From Kitasatospora sp. DSM 101779 (GTDB lineage Bacteria > Actinomycetota > Actinomycetes > Streptomycetales > Streptomycetaceae), in contig NZ_JAHTIK010000001.1 of NCBI RefSeq assembly GCF_025655475.1, forward strand, positions 3,990,503 through 4,032,730: a stretch of DNA of 42,228 nt. The letters run 5' to 3'. Shown piece by piece: positions 24,956-33,620 of this stretch. The notes beneath the pieces were generated by a model. It was given only the letters and a program-made list of their open reading frames with translations, was not told the origin of the DNA and ran no database searches. Each line of letters starts with the position of its first letter. The stretch's first letter is position 1. Made by a program: the position numbers and the translations under genes.

Positions 24956-26776
24956 ATGGCTTCTCGTGCACGCGTACGCGCCCCCGAACTGGTGGGCAAG
25001 GGCGGATGGCTCAACACCGGCGGCAAGGACCTGACGCTGGCCGACCTCCGCGGCAAGATCGTCATCGCCGACTTCTGGACCTTCTGCTGCATCAACTGCC
25101 TCCACGTCCTGGACGAACTCCGGGAGCTGGAGGAGAAGCACCGCGACACGGTGGTGATCGTCGGCGTCCACTCGCCCAAGTTCGTCCACGAGGCCGACCA
25201 CCTGGCGGTCGTCGACGCGGTGGCCCGCTACGAGGTGCACCACCCCGTGCTGGACGACCCGGAGCTGGCCACCTGGAAGCAGTACGCGGTGCGGGCCTGG
25301 CCGACGCTGGTGGTGATCGACCCCGAGGGGTACGTCGTCGCGCAGCACGCCGGCGAGGGCCATGCGCACGCGATCGCCGCCCTGGTCGAGGAGCTGGAGG
25401 CCGAGCACGCCGCCAAGGGCACGCTGCGCCGCGGCGACGGACCGTACGTGGCGCCGGAGCCGCAGGCGGGCGACCTGAAGTTCCCCGGCAAGGCGGTGCG
25501 GCTGCCGGACGGCCACTACCTGGTGGCCGACTCGGGACACCACTCGCTGGTGGAGCTGGCCGAGGACGGCGAGACGGTGCTGCGCCGGATCGGCGACGGC
25601 GAGCGCGGCCTGGTGGACGGTGCCGCGCCACGGTTCAGCGAGCCGCAGGGCCTGGCCCTGGTGCCGGCCGGCCTGGACCTCGGCTACGACGTCGTGGTGG
25701 CGGACACCGTGAACCACGCGCTGCGCGGTGTCCGGCTCGCCGACGGCAGCGTCACCACGCTGGCCGGCACCGGCCGGCAGTGGTGGCAGGGCTCGGCGAC
25801 CGAGGGCCCGGCCCGCGAGGTCGACCTCTCCTCGCCCTGGGACGTCGCCTGGTTCGACGGCCGGGTGTGGATCGCCATGGCCGGCGTGCACCAGCTGTGG
25901 GCCTTCGACCCGGCGGCCGGCACGGTCGCGGCCGCGGCCGGCACCACCAACGAGGGCCTGGTCGACGGCCCGGTGGCCGAGGCCTGGTTCGCCCAGCCGT
26001 CCGGCCTCGCGGTCTCCGCGGACGGCGAGCGGCTCTGGGTGGCCGACTCGGAGACCTCGGCGGTGCGCTGGGTTTCACGTGAAACCCGTTCGGTGCACAC
26101 CGCGGTCGGCACCGGCCTGTTCGACTTCGGCCACCGCGACGGCGCCGCCGACCAGGCGCTGCTCCAGCACCCGCTGGGTGTCACCGTGCTGCCGGACGGC
26201 TCGGTGGCGATCAGCGACACCTACAACCACGCGCTGCGCCGCTTCGACCCGGCGACCGGCGAGGTGACCACCCTCGCCACCGATGTCCGCGAGCCCTCCG
26301 GGGCCGTGGTCGTGGACGGCGACATCGTCGTGGTGGAGTCGGCGCGGCACCGGCTGACCCGGCTGCGCCTGCCCGAGGAGGCCGTCCAGGTCGAGTCGGT
26401 GGCGCACCGCACCCAGCGCGCCGCCACCGAGGTCGCCCCCGGGGCCCTGCAGCTGGACGTGGTCTTCCAGGCGCCGTCCGGGCAGAAGCTGGACGAGCGC
26501 TACGGCCCGTCGACCCGGCTGCTGGTCAGCTCCACCCCGCCGGAGCTGCTGCTCTCGGGCGCCGGCGCGGACACCGACCTCTCCCGCGAGCTGGTGCTCA
26601 ACGAGGCGGTCGCCGAGGGCGTGCTGCACGTGTCGGCGATGGCGGCGTCCTGCGACGACGACCCGGAGATCGAGTACCCGGCCTGCCACGTCCACCAGCA
26701 GGACTGGGGCGTACCGGTGAAGCTGGCGGCCGAGGGCGTGAGCCGGCTGCCGCTGGTCCTCGCCGGCATGGAGTGA
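24956..26776 (+). CDS. thioredoxin-like/NHL-repeat protein (NHLRC2-like), 606 aa
   Basis: Residues about 10-150 are a thioredoxin-like (TlpA/AhpC) domain with the active-site pair Cys45-Ile-Asn-Cys48 preceded by Cys44 (FWTFCCINCLH) and the cis-Pro strand WPTLVVID. Residues about 170-500 form an NHL-type propeller (FPGKAVRLPDGHYLVADSGHHSLVEL, FSEPQGLAL, FAQPSGLAVS, LQHPLGVTVLPDGSVAISDTYNHALRR). A C-terminal beta domain contains CDDDPEIEYPACHVHQQDW. The order matches human NHLRC2 and its bacterial relatives. There is no signal peptide, so it acts in the cytoplasm, possibly in redox control. ATG 24956 was chosen at MASRARVRAPEL, before the domain. A parS site lies inside the gene. Confidence 0.92.
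   Translation: MASRARVRAPELVGKGGWLNTGGKDLTLADLRGKIVIADFWTFCCINCLHVLDELRELEEKHRDTVVIVGVHSPKFVHEADHLAVVDAVARYEVHHPVLDDPELATWKQYAVRAWPTLVVIDPEGYVVAQHAGEGHAHAIAALVEELEAEHAAKGTLRRGDGPYVAPEPQAGDLKFPGKAVRLPDGHYLVADSGHHSLVELAEDGETVLRRIGDGERGLVDGAAPRFSEPQGLALVPAGLDLGYDVVVADTVNHALRGVRLADGSVTTLAGTGRQWWQGSATEGPAREVDLSSPWDVAWFDGRVWIAMAGVHQLWAFDPAAGTVAAAAGTTNEGLVDGPVAEAWFAQPSGLAVSADGERLWVADSETSAVRWVSRETRSVHTAVGTGLFDFGHRDGAADQALLQHPLGVTVLPDGSVAISDTYNHALRRFDPATGEVTTLATDVREPSGAVVVDGDIVVVESARHRLTRLRLPEEAVQVESVAHRTQRAATEVAPGALQLDVVFQAPSGQKLDERYGPSTRLLVSSTPPELLLSGAGADTDLSRELVLNEAVAEGVLHVSAMAASCDDDPEIEYPACHVHQQDWGVPVKLAAEGVSRLPLVLAGME
26070..26087. promoter_or_regulatory. parS: parS site (ParB-binding, chromosome segregation)
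   Basis: GTTTCACGTGAAAC (26072-26085) is the exact Streptomyces and near-universal bacterial parS sequence. It is extended here to an 18-bp perfect palindrome. It lies in frame inside the NHL gene as Val373-Ser-Arg-Glu-Thr, using GTT TCA CGT GAA. These A/T-ending codons are rare in this genome, so the DNA sequence itself appears to be selected. In streptomycetes about twenty parS sites cluster around oriC and load ParB. The site therefore suggests the window lies in the origin-proximal part of the chromosome. Confidence 0.93.
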
Positions 26777-26795
26777 CCGCCGGCGGGTGACCGGT

Positions 26796-26844
26796 CCGGG
26801 GGCCGTCCGCGCGGCGGCCCCCACCGCCCGCGGACCGCCCCCGG
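26796..26844. terminator. bidirectional terminator
   Basis: A two-part stem (CCGGGGG/CCCCCGG and GTCCGCG/CGCGGAC, separated by 2-base internal loops) between the convergent NHL gene (stop 26776) and M18 peptidase gene (stop 26852). Confidence 0.7.
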
Positions 26845-26851
26845 CCCCGGC

Positions 26852-28153
26852 TCAGCCCTCCAGGAAGGCCTTGACGGCGCTCGCCAGCAGGTACGGGTCC
26901 TCCGCGCCGCACAGCTCGCGGGCGGAGTGCATGGAGAGCGCGGCGATGCCGCAGTCCACCGTGGTGATGCCGAGCCGCGCCGCGGTGATCGGGCCGATGG
27001 TGGTGCCGCACGGCATGGCGTTGTTGGAGACGAAGGTCTGCCACGGCACGCCGGCCTTCTCGCAGGCGGCGGCGAACACGGCCCGGCCGACGCCGTCGGT
27101 GGCGTACCGGTTGTTGACGTTGACCTTGAGGATCGGGCCGCCGTTGGGCATCGGGTGGTGGCCCGGCTCGTGCCGCTCGCTGTAGTTGGGGTGTACGGCG
27201 TGCCCCATGTCGGAGGAGAGGCAGACGGTGCCGGCCAGTGCCCGGGCGCGGTCCTCGGTGGTGCCGCCGCGGGCGTACACGGTGCGCTCCAGCACGTTGC
27301 CGAGCAGCGGGCTCTGCGCACCGGTGTCGGACTCGCTGCCGGTCTCCTCGTGGTCGAAGGCCGCCAGCACCGGGATGTAGGACAGCGGGGCGTCGCCGGT
27401 GGCGGAGGCGGCCAGGGCTGCGGTGCCGGCGTGCACCGAGAGCAGGTTGTCCAGCCGGGGGCCGGCCAGCAGTTCGCGGTCCCGGCCGAGGTAGGAGGCG
27501 GGCTGCACGTCGTGGGTCATGAGGTCCCAGCCGGCGACGTCGGCGGCGGCCACGCCGGCCTTGCCCGCGACGTACTCGAGGAGTGCGCCCTCGGTCACCT
27601 CGCCGATCCCCCAGATCGGAGTGAGGTGACGCTGCTTGTCGAGCTTCAGGCCGTCGTTGACCGCGCGGTCCAGGTGGATGGCGAGCTGCGGGACCCGCAG
27701 CAGGGGCTCGTCGATCTGGACCAGCCGGGCGGTGCCGTCGCGCAGCGCGAGGCGGCCGGAGATGCCGAGGTCGCGGTCGAGCCAGGTGTTCAGCGGGACG
27801 CCGCCGTAGATCTCCACGGCGACCTGGCGCCAGCCGGAGGAGCCGGTGTCCGGGATCGGCTTGACCCGGAGGTTCGGCGAGTCGGTGTGGGTGCCGACCA
27901 CCCGGAACGGCGTCTCGGGCCCGGCCCCCTCGGGCACGTACCAGGCGATCAGCGCGCCCCCGCGGATCAGGTACCGGCCGCCGGCCTCGGCCCCCCAGGC
28001 GTCGGTCTCCAGGACCCTGCGGAAGCCCGCCTTCTCCAGCCGCTCGGCCGACGCGGCCACGGCGTGGTAGGGCGAGGGTGCGGCGCCGAGGAAGGCGATC
28101 AGATCGTCGGTGTGCGTCCGGTCGAAGTGGGCCGGGCGGTCGGCGGTCGACAT
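26852..28153 (-). CDS. apeB: M18 family aminopeptidase, 433 aa
   Basis: A di-zinc aspartyl-type aminopeptidase (yeast Ape1 / bacterial ApeB family) that removes N-terminal residues from peptides in the cytoplasm. The metal ligands and catalytic residues can be seen in order: VVGTHTDSPNLRVKP (His and Asp), RLDNLLSVHA (Asp), AAFDHEETGSES (Glu pair), CLSSDMGHAVHPNY (Asp), and SMHSAREL near the end (His). The length is as expected. ATG 28153 (MSTADRPAHFDRTH) is chosen because the preceding in-frame 36 codons lack conserved sequence. The gene stands alone and is followed by a convergent terminator. Confidence 0.94.
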   Translation of the reverse strand: MSTADRPAHFDRTHTDDLIAFLGAAPSPYHAVAASAERLEKAGFRRVLETDAWGAEAGGRYLIRGGALIAWYVPEGAGPETPFRVVGTHTDSPNLRVKPIPDTGSSGWRQVAVEIYGGVPLNTWLDRDLGISGRLALRDGTARLVQIDEPLLRVPQLAIHLDRAVNDGLKLDKQRHLTPIWGIGEVTEGALLEYVAGKAGVAAADVAGWDLMTHDVQPASYLGRDRELLAGPRLDNLLSVHAGTAALAASATGDAPLSYIPVLAAFDHEETGSESDTGAQSPLLGNVLERTVYARGGTTEDRARALAGTVCLSSDMGHAVHPNYSERHEPGHHPMPNGGPILKVNVNNRYATDGVGRAVFAAACEKAGVPWQTFVSNNAMPCGTTIGPITAARLGITTVDCGIAALSMHSARELCGAEDPYLLASAVKAFLEG

Positions 28154-28352
28154 GCTGCTCCTGGGTTGAGGGAGGTCGGACGCCGGATGGGGGTACCGGG
28201 TCCGCATCTGAGCATATGCCCGTACACGGACATGACGCGGCGAACTCAAAAACGGTGACACAACGGTGAGAACACCGGGACACAGCGCATTCCCGACGGG
28301 CCGTCATGCCGTCCGTGACGCGGTGTTTGCCCGGTTCCGTCCGGCAGCGAAA

Positions 28353-28390
28353 CGCCGTGGGGCCCGGTCGGCGGACCGGGCCCCACGGCG
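28353..28390 (-). terminator. acyl-CoA dehydrogenase terminator
   Basis: A perfect 17-bp stem (28353-28369 with 28374-28390) and 4-base loop, about 30 bases beyond the stop codon at 28421. Confidence 0.85.
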
Positions 28391-28420
28391 TGAGGGTGTG
28401 TCAGGCAGACTTCAGGGGCC

Positions 28421-30250
28421 TCAGAAGGCCTCCTCCGCGAGCTCCATGATCTCGTTGTCCACGGCCTCCGCGATCAGGCGCTGCGGGGCGGTGGTGGGGA
28501 GGATGTTGCGGGCGAAGAAGCGGGCCGCGGCGACCTTGCCCCGGTAGAACGGGACGTCCTTCTCCGAGGCGCCGGCCTCCAGCTTGGCCAGCGCGACGGC
28601 GGCCTGGCGGAGCAGCAGCCAGCCGATGACGACGTCGCCGGAGACCAGCAGCAGGCGGGTGGCGTTGAGGCCGACCTTGTACATGTTGGTGACGTCCTGC
28701 TGGACGGCGGTCAGGTCGGCGAGCATCTTGCCGACGATCGCCTCCAGGTCGCCGGCGGCCTTGCCGAGCGCCTCGCGCTCGGCGGCCAGGGCGTCGCCGC
28801 CCTCGCCGGTGGCGATGAACTTCTGGATCTGCTCGGAGACGGCGGTGAGCGCCTGTCCGCCGTCCTTGACGATCTTGCGGAAGAAGAAGTCCTGGCCCTG
28901 GATGGCGGTGGTGCCCTCATACAGGGTGTCGATCTTGGCGTCGCGGATGTACTGCTCGATCGGGTACTCCTGCAGGTAGCCGGAGCCACCGAAGGTCTGC
29001 AGGGACTGGGCGAGCTGCTCGTAGGACTTCTCCGAGCCGTAGCCCTTGACGATCGGCAGGAGCAGGTCGTTCAGGCGCTCGGCGGCCTCGTCGGTCTCGC
29101 CGCGCAGGCGGGCGGCCAGCACGTCGTCCTGGACGGAGGCGGTGTAGAGCACCAGGGCGCGCATGCCCTCGGCGTACGCCTTCTGCGTCATCAGCGAGCG
29201 GCGGACGTCCGGGTGGTGGGTGATGGTGACGCGCGGGGCGGTCTTGTCCAGGAAGTTGGCGATGTCCGCGCCCTGCACGCGCTCCTTGGCGTACTCGAGG
29301 GCGTTCAGGTAGCCGGTGGACAGGGTGGCGATCGCCTTCGTGCCGACCATCATGCGGGCGAACTCGATGATCTTGAACATCTGGCGGATGCCGTCGACCT
29401 TCTCGCCGAGCAGCCAGCCCTTGGCCGGGTGCTTGGCGCCGAAGGTCATCTCGCAGGTGTTCGAGGCCTTGAGGCCCATCTTGTGCTCGACGTTGGTGGC
29501 GTAGACGCCGTTGCGCTCGCCGAGCTCGCCGGTCTCCCAGTCGAAGTCGTACTTCGGCACGATGTAGAGGCCGAGGCCCTTGGTGCCGGGCTTGCCGCCC
29601 TCGGGGCGGGCCAGCACCAGGTGGATGATGTTGTCGGACATGTCGTGCTCACCGGAGGTGATGAAGCGCTTCACGCCCTCGATGTGCCAGGAGCCGTCCT
29701 CCTGCTTGATCGCCTTGGTGCGGCCGGCGCCGACGTCCGAGCCGGCGTCGGGCTCGGTCAGCACCATGGTGGCGCCCCAGAGGCCGTCGACCATGCGCTG
29801 GGCGACCTTGTGCTGCTCCTCGGTGCCCTCCTCGTAGACGACGCCGGCGAAGGCCGGGCCGGAGGAGTACATCCAGATGGCGGGGTTCGAGCCGAGGACC
29901 TGCTCCGCGTAGGCCCAGACGAGGGAGGACGGGGTGACCTGTCCGCCGATGCCCTCCGGGATGCCCAGGCGCCACCACTCGGCGTCCATGAAGGTCTGGT
30001 AGCTCTTCTTGAACGTGGCCGGGATCGGCGCGGTGTTGGTCTCCGGGTCGAAGACCGGCGGGGTGCGGTCGGTGTCGGTGAAGGACGCGGCGAGGTCGTT
30101 CTCGGCGAGGCGGGAGATCTCGCTGAGGATGTTCTTCGCGGTGTCGACGTCCATGTCGGCGAACGGGCCGGTGCCGTACACCTGCTCGCGGCCGAACACC
30201 TCGAACAGGTTGAACTCCACGTCCCGCAGGTTGGACTTGTAGTGACCCAT
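28421..30250 (-). CDS. acyl-CoA dehydrogenase, large C-terminally extended type, 609 aa
   Basis: FAD-dependent alpha,beta-dehydrogenation of acyl-CoA in fatty-acid oxidation. The middle-domain signature [21 protein letters not shown], the substrate-loop block [13 protein letters not shown], and the catalytic glutamate segment [20 protein letters not shown] are present. The N-terminal domain is longer than in short-chain enzymes, and a helical extension of about 120 residues follows the catalytic core, as in the roughly 600-residue FadE5-like group acting on longer chains. ATG 30250 is preceded by GGAG with 8-base spacing. The gene is divergent from sseB-like and stands alone. Confidence 0.95.
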   Translation of the reverse strand: MGHYKSNLRDVEFNLFEVFGREQVYGTGPFADMDVDTAKNILSEISRLAENDLAASFTDTDRTPPVFDPETNTAPIPATFKKSYQTFMDAEWWRLGIPEGIGGQVTPSSLVWAYAEQVLGSNPAIWMYSSGPAFAGVVYEEGTEEQHKVAQRMVDGLWGATMVLTEPDAGSDVGAGRTKAIKQEDGSWHIEGVKRFITSGEHDMSDNIIHLVLARPEGGKPGTKGLGLYIVPKYDFDWETGELGERNGVYATNVEHKMGLKASNTCEMTFGAKHPAKGWLLGEKVDGIRQMFKIIEFARMMVGTKAIATLSTGYLNALEYAKERVQGADIANFLDKTAPRVTITHHPDVRRSLMTQKAYAEGMRALVLYTASVQDDVLAARLRGETDEAAERLNDLLLPIVKGYGSEKSYEQLAQSLQTFGGSGYLQEYPIEQYIRDAKIDTLYEGTTAIQGQDFFFRKIVKDGGQALTAVSEQIQKFIATGEGGDALAAEREALGKAAGDLEAIVGKMLADLTAVQQDVTNMYKVGLNATRLLLVSGDVVIGWLLLRQAAVALAKLEAGASEKDVPFYRGKVAAARFFARNILPTTAPQRLIAEAVDNEIMELAEEAF

Positions 30251-30450
30251 GACCGTTTCTCCGGTTCGTCTGCTTGCCGTGGGCCCGCCGATCGAGCGCC
30301 ACTTACCCACCAGTACGCACCATGATGCTACCCGGCAGTAACTTGGGCAAGCCCTCTCACGGCAAAGCCTTATGAACGTGGTCACGTCCCACAACCCCGG
30401 ACGCGCACACCTTGTGCGATCCGTCCCCCCTGTGAGGCGGCCCGGCCCGC

Positions 30451-30462
30451 TAGCCTTGTCCC
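30451..30462 (+). promoter_or_regulatory. -10 region of a leaderless transcript (SseB-like gene)
   Basis: TAGCCT at 30451-30456 lies 6 bases before the GTG start at 30463, and no ribosome binding site is present, which is the arrangement of leaderless actinobacterial genes. No good -35 is seen. Confidence 0.45.
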
Positions 30463-30954
30463 GTGTACGGCTACGAGCAGACCGCGTACCAGGACCCCTA
30501 CCAGCAGCAGGCGGGGATGAACGGCATGCCCGGCCCCGGCCCGTACGGCGACCCCCAGCAGGGGGCCGCCCAGCAGTCCCTCTACCCGGAGCCCTCGCCG
30601 CCCTCGCTGGCCGACGCGGTCCGGGCCTTCACCACCGGCTCGATGCCGGTCGAGGACTTCCAGGCGATCTTCATCACCTCCAAGGTGCACTGCCCGCGCG
30701 GCGACCGCCCCGGCTTCCTCGCCCTGCACAACACCCCGACGCCCGTGATCCCGATGTTCAGCTCGCTCAAGGAGCTGCGGCGCTACGCCGGCAAGGAGTC
30801 CAAGCACTTCAGCGTCACCGGCGCGGAGATCCTGGACCTGCTGCCGACCGGCTACGGCTTCGCGCTCGACATGGAGGGCGAGCACCGGATGGTCTTCGAC
30901 GCGAAGGCCGTCGAGCAGATGGTGGACTTCACCATGCGCCGGATGTACGGCTGA
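30463..30954 (+). CDS. SseB-like N-terminal domain protein, 163 aa
   Basis: After a Gln/Pro/Tyr/Gly-rich disordered N-terminus (residues 1-45, [15 protein letters not shown]), the protein contains an SseB-type domain: [47 protein letters not shown] in part, then [49 protein letters not shown]. SseB proteins are poorly defined; the name comes from enhanced serine sensitivity in E. coli. Streptomycetes carry several. GTG 30463 is supported by the -10 just upstream. A 9-bp hairpin follows the stop. Confidence 0.88.
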   Translation: MYGYEQTAYQDPYQQQAGMNGMPGPGPYGDPQQGAAQQSLYPEPSPPSLADAVRAFTTGSMPVEDFQAIFITSKVHCPRGDRPGFLALHNTPTPVIPMFSSLKELRRYAGKESKHFSVTGAEILDLLPTGYGFALDMEGEHRMVFDAKAVEQMVDFTMRRMYG

Positions 30955-30965
30955 CCCAGAGCCCA

Positions 30966-30988
30966 GCGGGAGGTCCATGACCTCCCGC
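30966..30988 (+). terminator. hairpin after the SseB-like gene
   Basis: A 9-bp stem GCGGGAGGT/ACCTCCCGC with a 5-base loop, 12 bases after the stop codon. Confidence 0.6.
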
Positions 30989-31002
30989 ACACCTCCATCC
31001 AT

Positions 31003-31048
31003 TTAGTTCAATGTTCAACTTGCTATTGGTTGAGGATTGAACTAACCT
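31003..31048 (+). promoter_or_regulatory. pirin gene promoter with inverted-repeat operator
   Basis: -35 TTGCTA (31020-31025), a 17-base spacer and -10 TAACCT (31043-31048) make a good housekeeping promoter. Exact 10-bp inverted repeats TTAGTTCAAT (31003-31012) and ATTGAACTAA (31036-31045) bracket it. Additional TTCAA/TTGA half-sites lie inside each arm (TTCAATGTTCAA on the left). The arms overlap the -10, so a bound dimeric regulator, MarR-like by its AT-rich site, would block transcription. This AT-rich patch stands out in the window. Confidence 0.7.
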
Positions 31049-31087
31049 GTCGGACGTAGGCCAGAGAACCCCCAGAAGGAGGCCGAC

Positions 31088-32038
31088 ATGCCCGCCGTGA
31101 CCGTCGAGAACCCGCTGACCCTGCCGCGCGTCGCCACCCCCGACCCCGCGGTCGCGGCCGCCCGCCCGGTGCTGGCCGTCGCCACCGCGCCGGAGGGCTT
31201 CGAGGGCGAGGGCTTCCCCGTCCGCCGCGCCTTCGCCAAGATCAACACCAAGTTCCTCGACCCGTTCATCATGATGGACCAGATGGGCGAGGTGGAGTAC
31301 GCCGCCGGGGAGCCCAAGGGCACCCCGTGGCACCCGCACCGCGGCTTCGAGACCGTCACCTACCTGATCGACGGCGAGTTCATCCACAAGGACTCGCACG
31401 GCGGCGGCGGCCACCTCGGCGGCGGCGACACCCAGTGGATGACGGCCGGCTCGGGCATCCTGCACATCGAGACCCCGCCGGAGTCGCTGGTGCTCAGCGG
31501 CGGCCTGTTCCACGGCATCCAGCTGTGGGTCAACCTGCCCGCGAGCGACAAGATGACCCAGCCGCGCTACCAGGACATCCACGGCGGCCACGTGAAGCTG
31601 CTGACCAGCCCGGACGGCGGCGCCGTGCTGCGGCTGATCGCCGGCGAGCTGGACGGCCACCAGGGCCCGGGCGCCACCCACACCCCGATCACCCTGCTGC
31701 ACGCCACCGTCACCCCGGGCGCCTCGGTCACCCTGCCCTGGCGGCCCGACTTCAACGCCCTCGCCTACGTGCTCAACGGCGACGGCACGGTCGGCACCGA
31801 GCGGCGGCCGGTGCACACCGGCCAGGCCGTGGTCTTCGGCGACGGCGACACCATCACCATCACCGCGGACGCCAAGCAGGACTCCCGCCACCCCAACCTG
31901 GACGTGATCGTCCTGGGCGGGCAGCCGATCCGCGAGCCCGTCGCCTGGTACGGCCCGTTCGTGATGAACAGCCACCGCGAGCTGGAACAGGCCATGCGGG
32001 ACTTCCAGTCCGGCTCGTTCGGCCACCCGATCGACTGA
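31088..32038 (+). CDS. pirin family protein, 316 aa
   Basis: A bicupin protein. The N-terminal cupin holds the iron site: His82 and His84 in WHPHRGFET, His126 and Glu128 in ILHIETPP. The C-terminal pirin domain runs from about residue 180. Bacterial pirins include quercetin dioxygenases and regulators of pyruvate dehydrogenase; the function here is open. ATG 31088 has a perfect AGAAGGAGG site 6 bases upstream. Transcription starts from an operator-bearing promoter directly upstream, which implies induction by some compound, possibly a phenolic or an oxidant. No regulator gene is adjacent. Confidence 0.95.
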   Translation: MPAVTVENPLTLPRVATPDPAVAAARPVLAVATAPEGFEGEGFPVRRAFAKINTKFLDPFIMMDQMGEVEYAAGEPKGTPWHPHRGFETVTYLIDGEFIHKDSHGGGGHLGGGDTQWMTAGSGILHIETPPESLVLSGGLFHGIQLWVNLPASDKMTQPRYQDIHGGHVKLLTSPDGGAVLRLIAGELDGHQGPGATHTPITLLHATVTPGASVTLPWRPDFNALAYVLNGDGTVGTERRPVHTGQAVVFGDGDTITITADAKQDSRHPNLDVIVLGGQPIREPVAWYGPFVMNSHRELEQAMRDFQSGSFGHPID

Positions 32039-32058
32039 CCCCGCACCGATCGACCCGA

Positions 32059-32087
32059 CCGGGGCCCGGCGACACGCCGGGCCCCGG
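32059..32087. terminator. bidirectional terminator
   Basis: A perfect 13-bp stem (32059-32071 with 32075-32087) and 3-base loop between the convergent pirin gene (stop 32038) and PP2C-like gene (stop 32141). Confidence 0.85.
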
Positions 32088-32140
32088 GGCGCGTCCGCGG
32101 CCGGGACGGGTCGGGTCGGATCCGGACGGTACCCGCGCGG

Positions 32141-32962
32141 TCAGATCCGGGCGTAGAGCGCGGAGGCGTCGTCCGACTTCTTGCCGCGCGGCCAGCGCGT
32201 GCAGTCGGCGTCGGCCTCCTCGACCGCCCGCACCTGGGCGATCAGCTCGGCCGGCCCCGACTCCGCCAGCAGCCGCAGCGCGTCCGACCAGCTGCCGAGC
32301 CGGAAGCGCTCGGTGAAGCGCGCCGCGCCGTCGGTCAGCGCCGCCACCCCCCGCAGGTCGGCGAGCGGGACGAAGCCGGTCTCCGCGTGCTCGGCGGCGC
32401 GCGGCGTGGCGGCGGCGATCCACGGCCCGTGCCCGGAGTTCCGGGCCGCCCGGACGGCCTGCGCGTACGCGAGGTAGAGCTCGGCCCGCTCGGTGCTGCC
32501 CGGCACCGTCGTCCAGACCTGGCGGCGCAGCAGCTCGCCGCCGGGAAAGCGCTGGTTGTCGCCGATCACCCGGGGCGCACCCTCGCGCGGGTGCAGCACC
32601 AGCAGCGAGTCCCCGAGCACCAGGTACTCCAGCGAGCCGCCGACCGTGCGGGCGGCGACCACCATGGCCGCCGGGGTGTTCGGGTTCCCGAGGTCGCAGC
32701 GACCGCCGTGCAGGGCGGCCGTCTCCACGATGGCGTCGGCCAGGCACTCGGTGATCGAGCGGTCGGCCCGGTCGGTGAGCCGGGCGAGGAGGTGGACCCC
32801 CAGCCGTCTGGTGTACCAGGCGGTGCCGTGGCGGCACCCGGACTCCAGTTCCGTCGGCATGCTGGAGCCGTCCAGCAGCACCAGCGCTTCGGCGGAGGCG
32901 GCGGCGAAGTCCTCGCTCTCACGGCCCTGCCCGTACGGTTCTCCGGCGAGCTGTACCTGCAT
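32141..32962 (-). CDS. PP2C-like protein phosphatase family protein, 273 aa
   Basis: The PP2C fold is indicated by the Asp-Gly metal-site motif VLLDGSSMP near residue 30, the small-residue block NTPAAMVVAARTVGGSLEYLVLGDSLLVLH, AALTDGAARF, and the C-terminal SDDASAL (metal-binding Asp). The usual GGxHG-type motif is changed to GCRHG. Catalysis is plausible but not certain. PP2C proteins in streptomycetes counteract Ser/Thr kinases or anti-sigma systems. ATG 32962 (MQVQLAGEPYG) fits the domain boundary. The gene is divergent from two small genes. Confidence 0.8.
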   Translation of the reverse strand: MQVQLAGEPYGQGRESEDFAAASAEALVLLDGSSMPTELESGCRHGTAWYTRRLGVHLLARLTDRADRSITECLADAIVETAALHGGRCDLGNPNTPAAMVVAARTVGGSLEYLVLGDSLLVLHPREGAPRVIGDNQRFPGGELLRRQVWTTVPGSTERAELYLAYAQAVRAARNSGHGPWIAAATPRAAEHAETGFVPLADLRGVAALTDGAARFTERFRLGSWSDALRLLAESGPAELIAQVRAVEEADADCTRWPRGKKSDDASALYARI

Positions 32963-33111
32963 CGGACCAGTCTGCGGGCGGGCGGCCGCCCGGTACAGGG
33001 GTCGGACGGTCCTGTGCGGCACTGCCGGCGTGCGCCGGAGCGCGCGGTGGCGACCGGTCGGAGCGCGGCTTACGGTCGGAAGATCACCCGCTCTCGCCCC
33101 AGGAGTGTGCG

Positions 33112-33216
33112 ATGGTCTGGCAGTTCTTCGTCCTCGTGATCGCGTCGATCGGCTTCCCGATCCTGGCGCTCTTCTACCTGATCGGTGGGCCCCGGTTCCC
33201 CGACGAAGTGAAATGA
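33112..33216 (+). CDS. 34-residue single-pass membrane protein
   Basis: A very short frame, MVWQFFVLVIASIGFPILALF and 13 further residues ending DEVK. It has one hydrophobic helix (about 4-25) and a polar tail with GGPRFPDE. AGGAG lies 6 bases before ATG 33112, and the third positions of nearly all codons are G or C, so this looks like a real gene. It precedes the DUF5302 gene by 81 bases on the same strand. The function is unknown. Confidence 0.65.
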   Translation: MVWQFFVLVIASIGFPILALFYLIGGPRFPDEVK

Positions 33217-33297
33217 ACCCGCCGAGCGGCCGCCGCCGTGGCAGGGTGTGCACTGCACCCGGCCCCTGTCCCGGGGCCCCGTACCGGAGGTCGCGCC

Positions 33298-33537
33298 ATG
33301 AGCAAGGAATCAGCCCCACCCGCCGAGCAGGCCGAGACCGGGGCCGCCCCGGTCGAGGAGGACGCACCGGCACCCGCCCAGGAGGACGTGAAGGCGAAGT
33401 TCCTCGCGGCGCTGGAGCGCAAGCAGGGCGGCCGCGGGAGCGGCGGCGCCGGGCAGGGCGGCGAGGGCTCCAAGATCCACGGCACCCATGCCGCGGCGGG
33501 CGGCAAGCGCACCTTCCGCCGCAAGAGCGGCGGCTGA
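33298..33537 (+). CDS. DUF5302 family small protein, 79 aa
   Basis: The N-terminal half is acidic and Ala/Pro/Glu-rich (disordered). The conserved C-terminal half contains [14 protein letters not shown], a Gly-rich stretch and [22 protein letters not shown], the diagnostic block of this actinobacterial family. The basic end suggests nucleic-acid or phosphate contact, but this is inference. ATG 33298 is preceded by GGAGG with 7-base spacing. Confidence 0.85.
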   Translation: MSKESAPPAEQAETGAAPVEEDAPAPAQEDVKAKFLAALERKQGGRGSGGAGQGGEGSKIHGTHAAAGGKRTFRRKSGG

Positions 33538-33546
33538 CCGAGCGCC

Positions 33547-33583
33547 GACGGCGGGCGGATCCCCACGGGGTCCGCCCGCCGTC
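33547..33583. terminator. bidirectional terminator
   Basis: A 13-bp outer stem (33547-33559 with 33571-33583) continued by CCCC/GGGG inside, between the convergent DUF5302 gene (stop 33537) and hydrolase gene (stop 33621). Confidence 0.85.
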
Positions 33584-33620
33584 GCGTTTCCCGTGCCGGT
33601 GCTCCCGTGCCGCGCCTCCG

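Noticed and set aside
32963..33111. Searched for a promoter in the divergent gap between the PP2C-like and small membrane protein genes
   Set aside because: No -35/-10 pair or palindrome good enough to report was seen.
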